From Piscinibacter sp. (GTDB taxonomy: Bacteria; Pseudomonadota; Gammaproteobacteria; Burkholderiales; Burkholderiaceae_C), in NCBI GenBank assembly GCA_016706565.1, contig JADJJI010000013.1:186001-250000 (forward strand): 64,000 bases of DNA. Direction: 5' to 3'. Within the stretch, counting starts at the first letter, position 1; each line of letters opens with the position of its first letter. The position numbers were made by a program, and so were the translations under genes. Below the pieces are notes generated by a model. That model saw only the letters and a list, made by a program, of their open reading frames with translations. It was not told the DNA's origin and did not search any database. Below are positions 34,272-42,382 of this stretch, in pieces.

Positions 34272-35156
34272 GTGGATCGCGCGCTGATCGAACGCGCCCG
34301 CGCCTGCTTCCTGCAGGCCTGCTGGCTCGACGTGGCGGTGCGCAAGCCCGGCAACGTCAGCCTGGCCTCGGCGGGGCATCGCATGCAGGCCGACATGTTC
34401 CTGGCCAGCGCGCAGGCGGCCGTCGGGCCGCTGTTCGCCCCCGGCGAGCGGGTCGGCGATCGCATCGAGGGCGCGATGGCGGCAACCTGGGCCGCGGTGG
34501 GCTGCAACACGAATCTCGGCATCCTGCTGCTGTGCGCGCCGGTCGCCGCTGCGGTGGAGCGCGAAGGCGCAGGCTCGAGCGTGGCGGCGCTGCGCGGCGC
34601 CATCGACGCGGTGATGCGCTCGCTCGATGTCGCCGATGCGCGCGCGGCCTACCGCGCCATCGCCCAGGCCAACCCCGGCGGCCTGGGCGATGCGCCGGCG
34701 CAGGACGTGCACGAGGAGCCCACGGTGGGCCTGCGCGAGGCGATGTCGCTGGCCGCTTCGCGCGACCGCATCGCGCAGCAGTACGCGAGCAGTCACGCCG
34801 ACCTGTTCGACATCGGCCGATCTGCCTGGCCCTCAGGGTTTGTACTGGGGGTGCACCCGGCGGGCGAGCCGCCCGACGCGGCCACGAAGGCGGCCGTTCA
34901 ACGTGTCTTCCTCGGGTTTCTCGGCGTCATTCCCGATTCACACATTGTTCGAAAACACGGCGAGGCCGTGGCACAGACTGTCATGACGGCGGCGCACGCG
35001 TGGCGAGGACATTCTTCGCCCGATGACGAGTCTTCGTTTGCCTCCTTGGACGAATCCCTCAAGGCACGGGGCATCAACCCCGGGACCAGCGCCGATCTGA
35101 CCGTGGCCACCCTGATGATCGCGAGCCTGCTCGGCCCGCAGTGGCATGGAACGTGA
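34272..35156 (+). CDS. CitG-like (triphosphoribosyl-dephospho-CoA synthase type) protein
   Basis: 294 residues from GTG at 34272. The CitG-family features are ACWLDVAVRKPGNVS, the substrate/ATP stretch GCNTNLGILLLCAPVAAA and NPGGLGDAPAQDV. Its C-terminal half ends in LKARGINPGTSADLTVATLM, typical of CitG. In H4MPT islands this family (Orf7 in Methylobacterium usage) is always present; it is thought to help in cofactor biosynthesis, since no citrate lyase is nearby. It lies 7 bp after the RimK-like gene and 76 bp before fae. Confidence 0.85.
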   Translation: MDRALIERARACFLQACWLDVAVRKPGNVSLASAGHRMQADMFLASAQAAVGPLFAPGERVGDRIEGAMAATWAAVGCNTNLGILLLCAPVAAAVEREGAGSSVAALRGAIDAVMRSLDVADARAAYRAIAQANPGGLGDAPAQDVHEEPTVGLREAMSLAASRDRIAQQYASSHADLFDIGRSAWPSGFVLGVHPAGEPPDAATKAAVQRVFLGFLGVIPDSHIVRKHGEAVAQTVMTAAHAWRGHSSPDDESSFASLDESLKARGINPGTSADLTVATLMIASLLGPQWHGT

Positions 35157-35188
35157 TAGCGTTTGCGACGCGCTGGACTGAGGCCAGT

Positions 35189-35198
35189 GTGTCGACAC
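35189..35198. promoter_or_regulatory. GTGTCGACAC palindrome upstream of fae
   Basis: A perfect 10-bp palindrome lies 34 bp before the fae start codon, in the 76-bp gap after the CitG-like gene. It is a candidate operator. fae has an AGGAGA ribosome site at 35217-35222, consistent with the strong expression known for this gene in methylotrophs. Confidence 0.4.
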
Positions 35199-35232
35199 TC
35201 AGAGAATCACATTCACAGGAGATACAAACGCC

Positions 35233-35742
35233 ATGGCAAAAATCGATCGCATGATGGTTGGCGAGTCCCTCGTCGGTGACGGCAACGAAGTTGCGCACAT
35301 CGACCTGATCATCGGGCCGCGCGGCTCGGCTGCCGAAGCCGCCTTCGCCAACGCGCTGACCAACAACAAGGATGGCTTCACGTCGCTGCTGGCCGTGGTC
35401 GCGCCGAACCTGCTGACCAAGCCGTCCACCGTGATGTTCAACAAGGTCACCATCAAGGGCGCCAAGCAGGCCGTCCAGATGTTCGGCCCCGCCCAGCGCG
35501 GTGTGGCGATGGCCGTCGCCGACAGCGTCGAGGACGGCACCATCCCCGCCGCCGAAGCCGACAACCTGTTCATCTGCGTCGGCGTCTTCATCCACTGGCT
35601 GGCCGAAGACGACAAGAAGATCCAGGAATACAACTACAAGGCCGTTCGCGAATCGATCCAGCGCGCAGTCGCCGGTTCGCCCACCGCCGCCGAAGTGGTT
35701 GCCAAGAAGGGCTCCGTGGCCCACCCGTTCCAGGCGAAGTGA
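35233..35742 (+). CDS. fae: Formaldehyde-activating enzyme
   Basis: 169 residues, the standard length. Fae condenses formaldehyde with H4MPT to methylene-H4MPT and is the entry step for formaldehyde oxidation and detoxification. The sequence shows [20 protein letters not shown] with the catalytic His (residue 22 here), [17 protein letters not shown], and [19 protein letters not shown]. It has its own terminator downstream and a good ribosome site upstream, so it can be expressed above the rest of its operon. Confidence 0.98.
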   Translation: MAKIDRMMVGESLVGDGNEVAHIDLIIGPRGSAAEAAFANALTNNKDGFTSLLAVVAPNLLTKPSTVMFNKVTIKGAKQAVQMFGPAQRGVAMAVADSVEDGTIPAAEADNLFICVGVFIHWLAEDDKKIQEYNYKAVRESIQRAVAGSPTAAEVVAKKGSVAHPFQAK

Positions 35743-35793
35743 AGAGAGCGGCGCACCGGTGACGGTGCGCGTGGAGAGAGAGGGTTTGAGATT

Positions 35794-35825
35794 GCCGACC
35801 GGTTCGCCGGTCGGCTTTTTCGTTT
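35794..35825 (+). terminator. Rho-independent terminator after fae
   Basis: A 9-bp perfect stem GCCGACCGG-TTCG-CCGGTCGGC (35794-35815) is followed by TTTTTCGTTT. An additional hairpin GCGCACCG-GTGA-CGGTGCGC (35751-35770) lies between the stop codon and this terminator and may stabilise the message 3' end. Confidence 0.92.
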
Positions 35826-35844
35826 CGGGGTGCTCTCGGCTTGC

Positions 35845-36282
35845 TCAGCGCCCGCCGGGCACCATGCCGCTGCCGATCAGGTGCAGCACCGCGGCGCCGC
35901 GCTGCTCGCGCTGCGCCGGCGTGTCGCGATCCGCCGCGTGGCGCTCGATCTGCACGCCCACCGCCTGCACGTCGTCGAACTTGCGCGGCTTGACCACCTT
36001 CACGCGCACCCAGCTGGCGCGGAACTCATCGAGCAGGATGTCGGCAATCGCCTCGGCAAAGGCCTCGAGCAGTTGCAGCCGGTGTTCCACCAGCAGGCGC
36101 TGCAGGCGCTCGCGCACCACGCCGTAGTCGATCGTGTCGCCGATGCGGTCGGTGTCGCAGGCGCGCGAGCGCGGCAGCCCGGCGTGCAGGTCGATCACCA
36201 CCGGCTGCGGGTCGTGCAGTTCGGTGTGGTGGATGCCGATCACTGTCTGGCCCGTGAAGCCCTCGATGAAGATCAGGTCCAT
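35845..36282 (-). CDS. FolB-type dihydroneopterin aldolase
   Basis: 145 residues from ATG at 36282 (MDLIFIEGFTG). A TTG at 36354 with GGAG upstream would add 24 residues. The FolB fold is visible: IEGFTGQTVIGIHHTELHDPQPVVIDLHA, DTIDYGVVRERLQRLLVEHRLQLLEAFAEAIAD with the catalytic Glu of HRLQLLEA, and VRVKVVKPRKFDDV. The enzyme cleaves the side chain of dihydroneopterin to give hydroxymethyl-dihydropterin for pterin cofactors. In this island it most likely serves H4MPT synthesis. It is convergent with fae. Confidence 0.85.
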   Translation of the reverse strand: MDLIFIEGFTGQTVIGIHHTELHDPQPVVIDLHAGLPRSRACDTDRIGDTIDYGVVRERLQRLLVEHRLQLLEAFAEAIADILLDEFRASWVRVKVVKPRKFDDVQAVGVQIERHAADRDTPAQREQRGAAVLHLIGSGMVPGGR

Positions 36283-36518
36283 CGCCGCGCTCGATTGCGG
36301 TCCCTGGGAAGGTGCGGCCGCGAAGCCGGTCGGGCGGACATTGAGGGGCGTCAAGGCAGTTTCTCCGTGTTCTGCGGGCAGGCTCGCGGCGGGGCTGCAA
36401 AATGCAGGCCCGCGAGAGGTTACAGCACCCGTGGTTTACCCGGTGCGAAGGCCAGCGGCCCCCGCCGACAATCAGGAATTGTTCCCGAAACCGCTCTTGG
36501 CTCGTCCTGGAGACCGCG

Positions 36519-38540
36519 ATGACCTTGACCATGCGTGAAGCCCACCGGCATGCCGACCGGATCCTGGAGCTGGTGCGCAGCGGCGTGCCCGAGCAGGCCA
36601 ACGACCCGGTGGCCCAGTCCTGGAGCCGCTGTCTCAACGAATACCGGCTCGACCCAGCCAAGGCCTGCGAGCCCGCCTTCGTCGCGCGCGTCGAGCTCGA
36701 GGAGCGCCGCGCCCGCCGTGCCGACGTCATCGCCTGCGCCCGCTACGAGATGACCACGCTGTACCAGCAGCTCGCCGACGCCGAAGCCGCGGTGGTGCTG
36801 ACCGACACCGACGGCGTGATCGTGCACATGGTCTCGTCGCCCGAGTTCGCCGCCGAAGTCGGCCCGCTGGGCCTGCGCGTGGGCGGCATGTGGAGCGAGA
36901 CGGCCGCCGGCACGAACGGCATGGGCACCTGCCTGGCCGCGGCCGGGCCGGTGTCGGTGCGCCGCGAAGACCATTTCTTCACCCAGTTCACCCAGCTCAC
37001 CTGCTCGGCGGTGCCGGTCTACGACCCGTCGGGCGAGATCGCCGCGGTGCTCGACGTGACCAGCCGATCCAGCCTGATGCAGCAGCACCTGCTGGTGCTG
37101 CTGGGCATGACGGCCCGCATGATCGAGAACCGCCTGATCGACGCGCGCTACCGCAACGCCCACCCGCTGCACTTCCACAGCCGGCCGGAGTTCGTCTATA
37201 CGCTGCACGAGGGCAAGCTGGCCGTCGGCGACGACGGCCGCATCCTCGCCGCCAACCGCAGCGCGCTGTTCCAGCTCGGCCTGCAGTCGATGGAAGACAT
37301 CCGCTCGCACCGTATCGAAGACCTCTTCCAGACCTCGCTGGAAGACATGTTGCAGCGCAGCACCTCGGCCTCGTTCCACCCGGTGGTGACCTACCGCGCC
37401 AACGCCGCTCTGCGCTTCTTCGCGGTGGCGCGCCGGCCAGCGTCGGACGCCAAGGCACCGATGGTCGCCGGCCCGACGGTGGCCGCCAACGCCGGGCAAC
37501 TCGCCCCGGCGCGCACCCCCGCCCGGCTGGCCGCGCCGAAGCCGGCCAGCGGCACCACCTTCAAGGACGCGCGGCTGGTCACGCACCTGGACACGGCACG
37601 CCGCGTCATCGCGCGCCAGACGCCGGTGCTGCTGTGCGGCGAGACCGGCTCCGGCAAGGAGGTCTTCGCACGCGCCGTGCACGAGGCCAGCCCGCACGCT
37701 GGCGGCGCCTTCGTGGCGGTCAACTGCGCCAGCCTGCCGGAAACGCTGATCGAGTCCGAGTTGTTCGGCTACCGCGCCGGCGCCTTCACCGGTGCGCAGC
37801 GCACCGGACGTCGCGGCAAGATCCTGCAGGCCGACGGCGGCACGCTGTTCCTCGACGAGATCGCTGACATGCCGCTGGAGCTGCAGGCGCGGCTGCTGCG
37901 CGTGCTCGACGAGCGGCAGGTCACGCCCTTGGGCACCGAGGAGACGCATGCGGTCGACTTCCAGCTCATCAGCGCCAGCCACCAGCACCTGCCGACCCTG
38001 GTGCGCGAAGGCCGCTTCCGCGAAGACCTGTACTACCGACTGGCCGGCATCGAGCTGCAACTGCCGCCGCTGCGCGACCGCAGCGACCGCCGCGACCTGA
38101 TGCTGGCCGTGCTGGCCGCCGAGGCCGGCGGCGCGGGCTCGCTCAGCGCCGAGGCCGAGCGGCTGCTGCTCGAGCATCCGTGGCCGGGCAACATCCGCCA
38201 GCTGCGCCACGTGCTGCGCACGGCCGCGGCGCTGGCCGACGGCAAGCCGATCACGCGCGAGCACCTGCCGACGCTGACCCATGTGGCCACGGCACCCGCG
38301 CTGCCGCCGCAGGTTTCGCCGGCGATGCGCCTGGCCGTGTCGATGGCCGACGACGCGGGCGGCGACGACCTGCCGGTCAAACTCAACCCCATCCAGGCCA
38401 ACGAGCGCCAGGTTCTGCTCCAATTGCTCGAACAGCATCGCTGGAACGTGAGCAATGTCGCCAAGGCGCTCGATGTCAGCCGAAACACCCTCTACCGCAA
38501 GCTCCACAAGCTTCACATCGAAGTCTCGCACCCCGACTGA
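36519..38540 (+). CDS. Sigma-54-dependent activator, GAF-PAS-AAA+-Fis (AcoR type)
   Basis: 673 residues. The N-terminal sensor has a GAF-like domain (about 60-200, WSETAAGTNGMGTCLA and FTQLTCSAVPVYDPSGEIAAVLD) and a PAS-like domain (about 220-320). The AAA+ domain (about 350-590) has Walker A GETGSGKE, the sigma-54 contact loop GAFTGA (about residue 421) and Walker B GGTLFLDEI. The C-terminal Fis helix-turn-helix is WNVSNVAKALDVSRNTLYRKL. This is a full sigma-54 enhancer-binding protein. Its location inside the island, and a sigma-54 promoter at fhcB, suggest that it controls C1 genes in response to a small effector. Confidence 0.93.
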   Translation: MTLTMREAHRHADRILELVRSGVPEQANDPVAQSWSRCLNEYRLDPAKACEPAFVARVELEERRARRADVIACARYEMTTLYQQLADAEAAVVLTDTDGVIVHMVSSPEFAAEVGPLGLRVGGMWSETAAGTNGMGTCLAAAGPVSVRREDHFFTQFTQLTCSAVPVYDPSGEIAAVLDVTSRSSLMQQHLLVLLGMTARMIENRLIDARYRNAHPLHFHSRPEFVYTLHEGKLAVGDDGRILAANRSALFQLGLQSMEDIRSHRIEDLFQTSLEDMLQRSTSASFHPVVTYRANAALRFFAVARRPASDAKAPMVAGPTVAANAGQLAPARTPARLAAPKPASGTTFKDARLVTHLDTARRVIARQTPVLLCGETGSGKEVFARAVHEASPHAGGAFVAVNCASLPETLIESELFGYRAGAFTGAQRTGRRGKILQADGGTLFLDEIADMPLELQARLLRVLDERQVTPLGTEETHAVDFQLISASHQHLPTLVREGRFREDLYYRLAGIELQLPPLRDRSDRRDLMLAVLAAEAGGAGSLSAEAERLLLEHPWPGNIRQLRHVLRTAAALADGKPITREHLPTLTHVATAPALPPQVSPAMRLAVSMADDAGGDDLPVKLNPIQANERQVLLQLLEQHRWNVSNVAKALDVSRNTLYRKLHKLHIEVSHPD

Positions 38541-39144
38541 CCGGCCGGGCGACGACTTCACGTCGCCCCTGCCGCCGCGCTCGCGCTTTGCCTGGTGCAT
38601 CACCGGCTCGGGCCACTACCTCGATGAATCGATCGCGCTGGCTGCGCGGCTGCCGGCGCTGGACCTGTTCCTGTCCGACGCGGCCGAAGAGGTGCTGCCG
38701 ATCTACAAGATGCCGCTGGACGAGCTGCGGCCGCGTTTCGCGCCGGGCTTCCGACTCGTGCGCGACAAGACGGCGAGCGCCGTGCCGGTGGGCATGCTCT
38801 ACGACGACGTCTACCACACGGTGGTGATCGCTCCGGCGACGAGCAACACCGTGGCCAAGTGCGTGGTCGGCATCAGCGACACGCTGCCGACCAACATGTT
38901 CGCGCAGGCCGGCAAGCTGGGCATCCCGGGCATCGTGTTCGCCTGCGACACCGAGCCGGTGGTGGTGACGAAGTCGCCGCACGACTGGGTGACGCTGCGG
39001 CCGCGCCGCGTGGAGCTCGACAACGTGGAGCGCCTGCGCGAGATCGACTTCTGTGAAGTGGTGTGCTCGCCGGAAGAACTCGAGGCCGCGCTGCAACGGC
39101 GGCTCGACGCACTTTCTCTCGCATGGACCACATCCTCTTCCTGA
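38473..39144 (+). CDS. dmrB: DmrB-type dihydromethanopterin reductase (flavoprotein)
   Basis: 223 residues from ATG at 38473, which overlaps the activator gene by 68 bp; no ATG, GTG or TTG codon follows in this frame before the conserved start RFAWCITGSGHYLDESI. The rest shows flavoprotein (HFCD) features: VVIAPATSNTVAKCVVGISDTLPTNMFAQAGKLG and PVVVTKSPHDWVTLRPRRVEL. DmrB proteins reduce dihydro-H4MPT to the active tetrahydro form and replace DmrA in Burkholderiales; a Burkholderia DmrB has been characterised. It overlaps the next gene by 22 bp. Confidence 0.85.
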   Translation: MSAETPSTASSTSFTSKSRTPTDRPGDDFTSPLPPRSRFAWCITGSGHYLDESIALAARLPALDLFLSDAAEEVLPIYKMPLDELRPRFAPGFRLVRDKTASAVPVGMLYDDVYHTVVIAPATSNTVAKCVVGISDTLPTNMFAQAGKLGIPGIVFACDTEPVVVTKSPHDWVTLRPRRVELDNVERLREIDFCEVVCSPEELEAALQRRLDALSLAWTTSSS

Positions 39145-40520
39145 CCGGCCGGCTCGCGCAGCCGCAGCTCGAGCGGGTGCTGGCAGGCATTGACGACGCG
39201 CCCTTCACCTACGAGGTGCGCGAGATCGGCCTGCAAGTCGCCGCGCTGATGACGGCCGACATGATCCGGCGCCGTGTCGAGGCGCCCGTGCAGGCCAGCC
39301 GTATCATCGTGCCCGGCCGCTGCCGCGGCGACCTGGACGCGCTCGGCGCGCACTACGGCATCCCGGTGCAACGCGGCCCCGAGGAACTGAAGGACCTGCC
39401 GCGCTTCTTCAATCGCGCCGCCAAGCCGGTGGACCTGAGCGAGTACGAGGTGGCGATCTTCGCGGAGATCGTCGACGCGCCGCGCCTGTCGGTCGAGGCT
39501 ATCGTGGCGCGCGCGCAGGTGCTGCAGCGCGACGGTGCCGACGTCATCGACCTCGGCTGCCTGCCCGAGACCGCCTTCGCGCACCTCGAGGACAGCGTGC
39601 GCGCACTGAAGGCCGAAGGCTTCGCCGTCAGCGTCGACTCGGTCGACGTGCAGGAGCTGCTGCGCGGCGGCCGCGCCGGGGCCGACTACCTGCTCAGCCT
39701 GACGGCCGACACGCTGTGGGTCGCCGACGAGGTGGCCGCCACGCCGGTGCTGATCCCGCGCACGCCGCACGACGAGGCCTCGCTCCACGCGGCGATCGAC
39801 GCGATGAGCGCCAAGGGCCGCGCCTTTCTCGCCGACCCCATCCTCGACCCGATCCCGTTCGGGCTGGTCGCCTCCATCGTGCGCTACCACGCACTGCGCG
39901 CGCGTTACCCCAAGGCGCCGATCATGATGGGCGTGGGCAACCTCACCGAGCTCACCGAAGCAGACACCAGCGGCATCAACGCGCTGCTGTTCGGCATGGC
40001 CGCGGAACTGAACGTCGCCGCGGTGCTGACCACGCAGGTCAGCGCCCATGCGCGCCGCGCGGTGAAGGAGGCCGACTGGGCGCGGCGCATCATGCACGCC
40101 GCGGCGCGGCAGCGCTCGCTGCCCAAGGGTTTGAACGACGCGCTGATGACGGTGCACGCCAAGCATCCCTTCCCCGACACGCCGGACGAGATCGCCGCCA
40201 CCGCCGCGCAGGTGCGCGACCCGAACTTCCGCGTGCAGGTGTCGCAGCAGGGCCTGTACGTCTACAACCGCGACGGCCTGCGCACCGGGCAGGGTGCCTT
40301 CGAGCTGTGGCCGCAGCTCGGCCTGGAGAACGATGCCTCGCACGCCTTCTACATGGGCGTGGAACTTGCACATGCGCAGCTCGCCTGGCAGCTTGGCAAG
40401 CGCTACACGCAGGACCAGCCGCTCGACTGGGGCTGCGCCGTCGACCGCGAGGCCGACGACCTGAACGCCTGGTGCGCGCCCGGACCGACCCGCGCCGCGC
40501 CGAAGAAATCCGAACCCTGA
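39123..40520 (+). CDS. Dihydropteroate synthase-like protein of the H4MPT pathway (DUF6513)
   Basis: 465 residues from ATG at 39123. The N-terminal DUF6513-like part (ILFLTGRLAQPQLERVLAGI) is joined to a pterin-binding TIM barrel (about 150-390): ADVIDLGCLPE, GFAVSVDSVDVQELLRGG, PILDPIPFGL and MMGVGNLTELTEADTSGINALLFG. Proteins like this occur only with H4MPT synthesis, where they are expected to join the pterin diphosphate to beta-RFAP product, in place of FolP. The C-terminus carries a domain shared with archaeal homologues. Confidence 0.88.
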   Translation: MDHILFLTGRLAQPQLERVLAGIDDAPFTYEVREIGLQVAALMTADMIRRRVEAPVQASRIIVPGRCRGDLDALGAHYGIPVQRGPEELKDLPRFFNRAAKPVDLSEYEVAIFAEIVDAPRLSVEAIVARAQVLQRDGADVIDLGCLPETAFAHLEDSVRALKAEGFAVSVDSVDVQELLRGGRAGADYLLSLTADTLWVADEVAATPVLIPRTPHDEASLHAAIDAMSAKGRAFLADPILDPIPFGLVASIVRYHALRARYPKAPIMMGVGNLTELTEADTSGINALLFGMAAELNVAAVLTTQVSAHARRAVKEADWARRIMHAAARQRSLPKGLNDALMTVHAKHPFPDTPDEIAATAAQVRDPNFRVQVSQQGLYVYNRDGLRTGQGAFELWPQLGLENDASHAFYMGVELAHAQLAWQLGKRYTQDQPLDWGCAVDREADDLNAWCAPGPTRAAPKKSEP

Positions 40521-40522
40521 CG

Positions 40523-41095
40523 ATGAACGACCAGATCTTCGAAACCGTGGTCACCACGCAGTCGCCCGACGGCACGCCGCACATCGCTCCGATGGGCGTG
40601 CGCTACCAGGCCGGACGCGTCGTGCTGATGCCCTTCAAGCCTTCGACCACGCTGTCCAACGTGCTGGCCACGCGCCACGCCGTGCTCAACCTGATCACCG
40701 ACACGCGCGTCTTCGCCGGCTGCGTGACGGGCCGGCGTGCCTGGCCGCTGTTGCCGGCCGAGCGCATCGCCGGCCAGCGGCTGGCCTGCGCGCTGGCTCA
40801 TGTGGAGCTGATGCTCGACGAGTCCGTCGACGACGTGCAGCGCCCGGTGCTGCGCCTGGCGCGCGTGCACGAGGCCAGCCATGCGCCCTTCATGGGCCTG
40901 AACCGCGCCCAGGCGGCGGTGGTGGAGGGCGCGGTGCTGGTGAGCCGGCTGCAGATGCTCGCGCCCGACAAGGTCGAGGCCGAAATGGCCTACCTGCAGA
41001 TCGCCATCGACAAGACCGCCGGTGCCGGCGAGCACGAGGCCTGGGGCTGGCTGCAGGAGGCGGTGGCGGCCCATCGCGCGAAGGGCGTGAGTTGA
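40523..41095 (+). CDS. DUF447 family protein (FMN-binding split-barrel type)
   Basis: 190 residues with the DUF447 start IFETVVTTQSPDGTPHIAPMGVRYQAGRVVLMPFKPSTTLSNV. The family adopts a split-barrel fold related to flavin reductases and is restricted to methanogens and to methylotrophs with H4MPT. The enzymatic step is not established; a flavin-dependent reaction in cofactor synthesis is plausible. It starts 2 bp after the DHPS-like stop and is followed 2 bp later by mfnB. Confidence 0.85.
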   Translation: MNDQIFETVVTTQSPDGTPHIAPMGVRYQAGRVVLMPFKPSTTLSNVLATRHAVLNLITDTRVFAGCVTGRRAWPLLPAERIAGQRLACALAHVELMLDESVDDVQRPVLRLARVHEASHAPFMGLNRAQAAVVEGAVLVSRLQMLAPDKVEAEMAYLQIAIDKTAGAGEHEAWGWLQEAVAAHRAKGVS

Positions 41096-41097
41096 GC

Positions 41098-41796
41098 ATG
41101 CGCCTGCTGGTCAGCGTTCGCAATGTCGAGGAGGCGCTGCTCGCCGCGGCCGGCGGCGCCGACTTCATCGATTTGAAGGAGCCAGGGCAGGGCGCGCTGG
41201 GCGGGCTGCCGGTGGAGACCATCCGGGCCGTCGTCGCCGCGCTGCGCGAGCGCGGCATCTCGCTGCCCATCAGCGCCACGATCGGCGACCTGCCGATGGC
41301 CGATTCGGGCGCCATCCTCGCTCGCGTCGAGGCGGTGGGCGCGTGCGGGGTCGACTATGTCAAGGTGGGCATCGAGCGCGACCCCGGCGCCGGTGCGGTG
41401 CTGTTCGCGCTGGCCAACTGCGGCCGCCCGGTGGTACCGGTGTTCATCGCCGACCGCGGCCTCGACCAGCACGCCGTCGCGCGGGCACGCACGCTGGGCT
41501 TCCCGGCGCTGATGCTCGACACCGCCGAGAAGCGCGCCGGCAGCCTGTTCGACGCGCTGGGCATCGAGGTGCTGCAGGGCTTCGTCTTCGCCACGCGCAA
41601 GGCCGGCATGCTCGTCGGCCTGGCCGGCGCGCTGCGCGCCAAGCATGCCGACGCGCTGGCGGAGCTGGCGCCCGATTTCGCCGGCTTCCGCAGCGCCGTG
41701 TGCCGCGGCGAGCGCAGCGATGCGCTGGATGCGCAGTGCCTGCAGGATCTGGTGCTGTCGATGCGCTTCGCGCGCGCGCCGCTCACGCCTCGCTGA
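41098..41796 (+). CDS. mfnB: MfnB: (5-formylfuran-3-yl)methyl phosphate synthase
   Basis: 232 residues from ATG at 41098. It makes the furan ring of methanofuran from two glyceraldehyde 3-phosphates by a class I aldolase mechanism. The Schiff-base lysine Lys27 is in FIDLKEPGQGALGG, and a second conserved lysine is in GVDYVKVGIE (Lys89). The family was formerly DUF556. The 3' end overlaps the convergent mfnE by 14 bp. Confidence 0.93.
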   Translation: MRLLVSVRNVEEALLAAAGGADFIDLKEPGQGALGGLPVETIRAVVAALRERGISLPISATIGDLPMADSGAILARVEAVGACGVDYVKVGIERDPGAGAVLFALANCGRPVVPVFIADRGLDQHAVARARTLGFPALMLDTAEKRAGSLFDALGIEVLQGFVFATRKAGMLVGLAGALRAKHADALAELAPDFAGFRSAVCRGERSDALDAQCLQDLVLSMRFARAPLTPR

Positions 41797-42382
41797 GCCG
41801 CACGTCGCCCAGCAGCAGCGCGCGCATGCGCGCCAGTTCGGCACGGTGCATCACGTCGATCGGGAAGGCCGCACCGGCAGCGATGCCGGCGAAGCGGCTG
41901 TCGAGCACGCCGCTGGCGCTCAGGTCGGCCAGGCTCGCGGCCGGATCGATGGCGCAGGACTTCACCACCACCAGCCGCTCGGCGTTGAGCTGGCGGGCCA
42001 GGTCCAGCGCGATGCTGTCGGAGCTCAGCTCCCAGCTGGTGTTCGCCCCCGGCTGATCGCGCAGCCAGTCGAAGGGCAGCCACACCGCGGCGTGGCCGCT
42101 GTGCAGCACCTCGTGGAGCTCGGTCTTGTTGGTCGCCATGCGCAGATCCGGGCGCAGGCCGTGGGCGAGGTAGGCCGACTGCGCCATCGCCAGCACGGCC
42201 ATGTTGTGCGCCTGCAGGTCGCCGAAATGCCAGTGCCCCTGTGCACGCCGCACCTCGTCGGCGAAGCCGCCGCCGCCGCACACCAGCGTGACGCGGCCGC
42301 CGCCGAGCTGGGCGAGCAGTTCCAGCCATTGCGGCAGCACCGGGTCGTTGTTGAGGCTGCCGCCGATCTTCACCACCCACAT
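41783..42382 (-). CDS. mfnE: MfnE-like amino acid kinase family protein
   Basis: 199 residues starting WVVKIGGSLNNDP, the phosphate loop of the amino acid kinase (uridylate/aspartate kinase) fold, with LVCGGGGFADEVR and LVVVKSCAIDP. MfnE in methanogens turns the aminomethylfuran phosphate into its diphosphate for methanofuran synthesis. Clustering with mfnB and mfnF supports that role here. Its ATG overlaps the mfnF stop by one base. Confidence 0.85.
   Translation of the reverse strand: MWVVKIGGSLNNDPVLPQWLELLAQLGGGRVTLVCGGGGFADEVRRAQGHWHFGDLQAHNMAVLAMAQSAYLAHGLRPDLRMATNKTELHEVLHSGHAAVWLPFDWLRDQPGANTSWELSSDSIALDLARQLNAERLVVVKSCAIDPAASLADLSASGVLDSRFAGIAAGAAFPIDVMHRAELARMRALLLGDVRLSEA

Noticed and set aside
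35140-35165. A TGGCAT element before fae as a possible -24 box
   Set aside because: The -12 element reads GTGA instead of TTGC at the correct spacing.
36420-38603. A minus-strand frame of about 730 codons
   Set aside because: It is the reverse complement of the sigma-54 activator gene, whose motifs are unmistakable.
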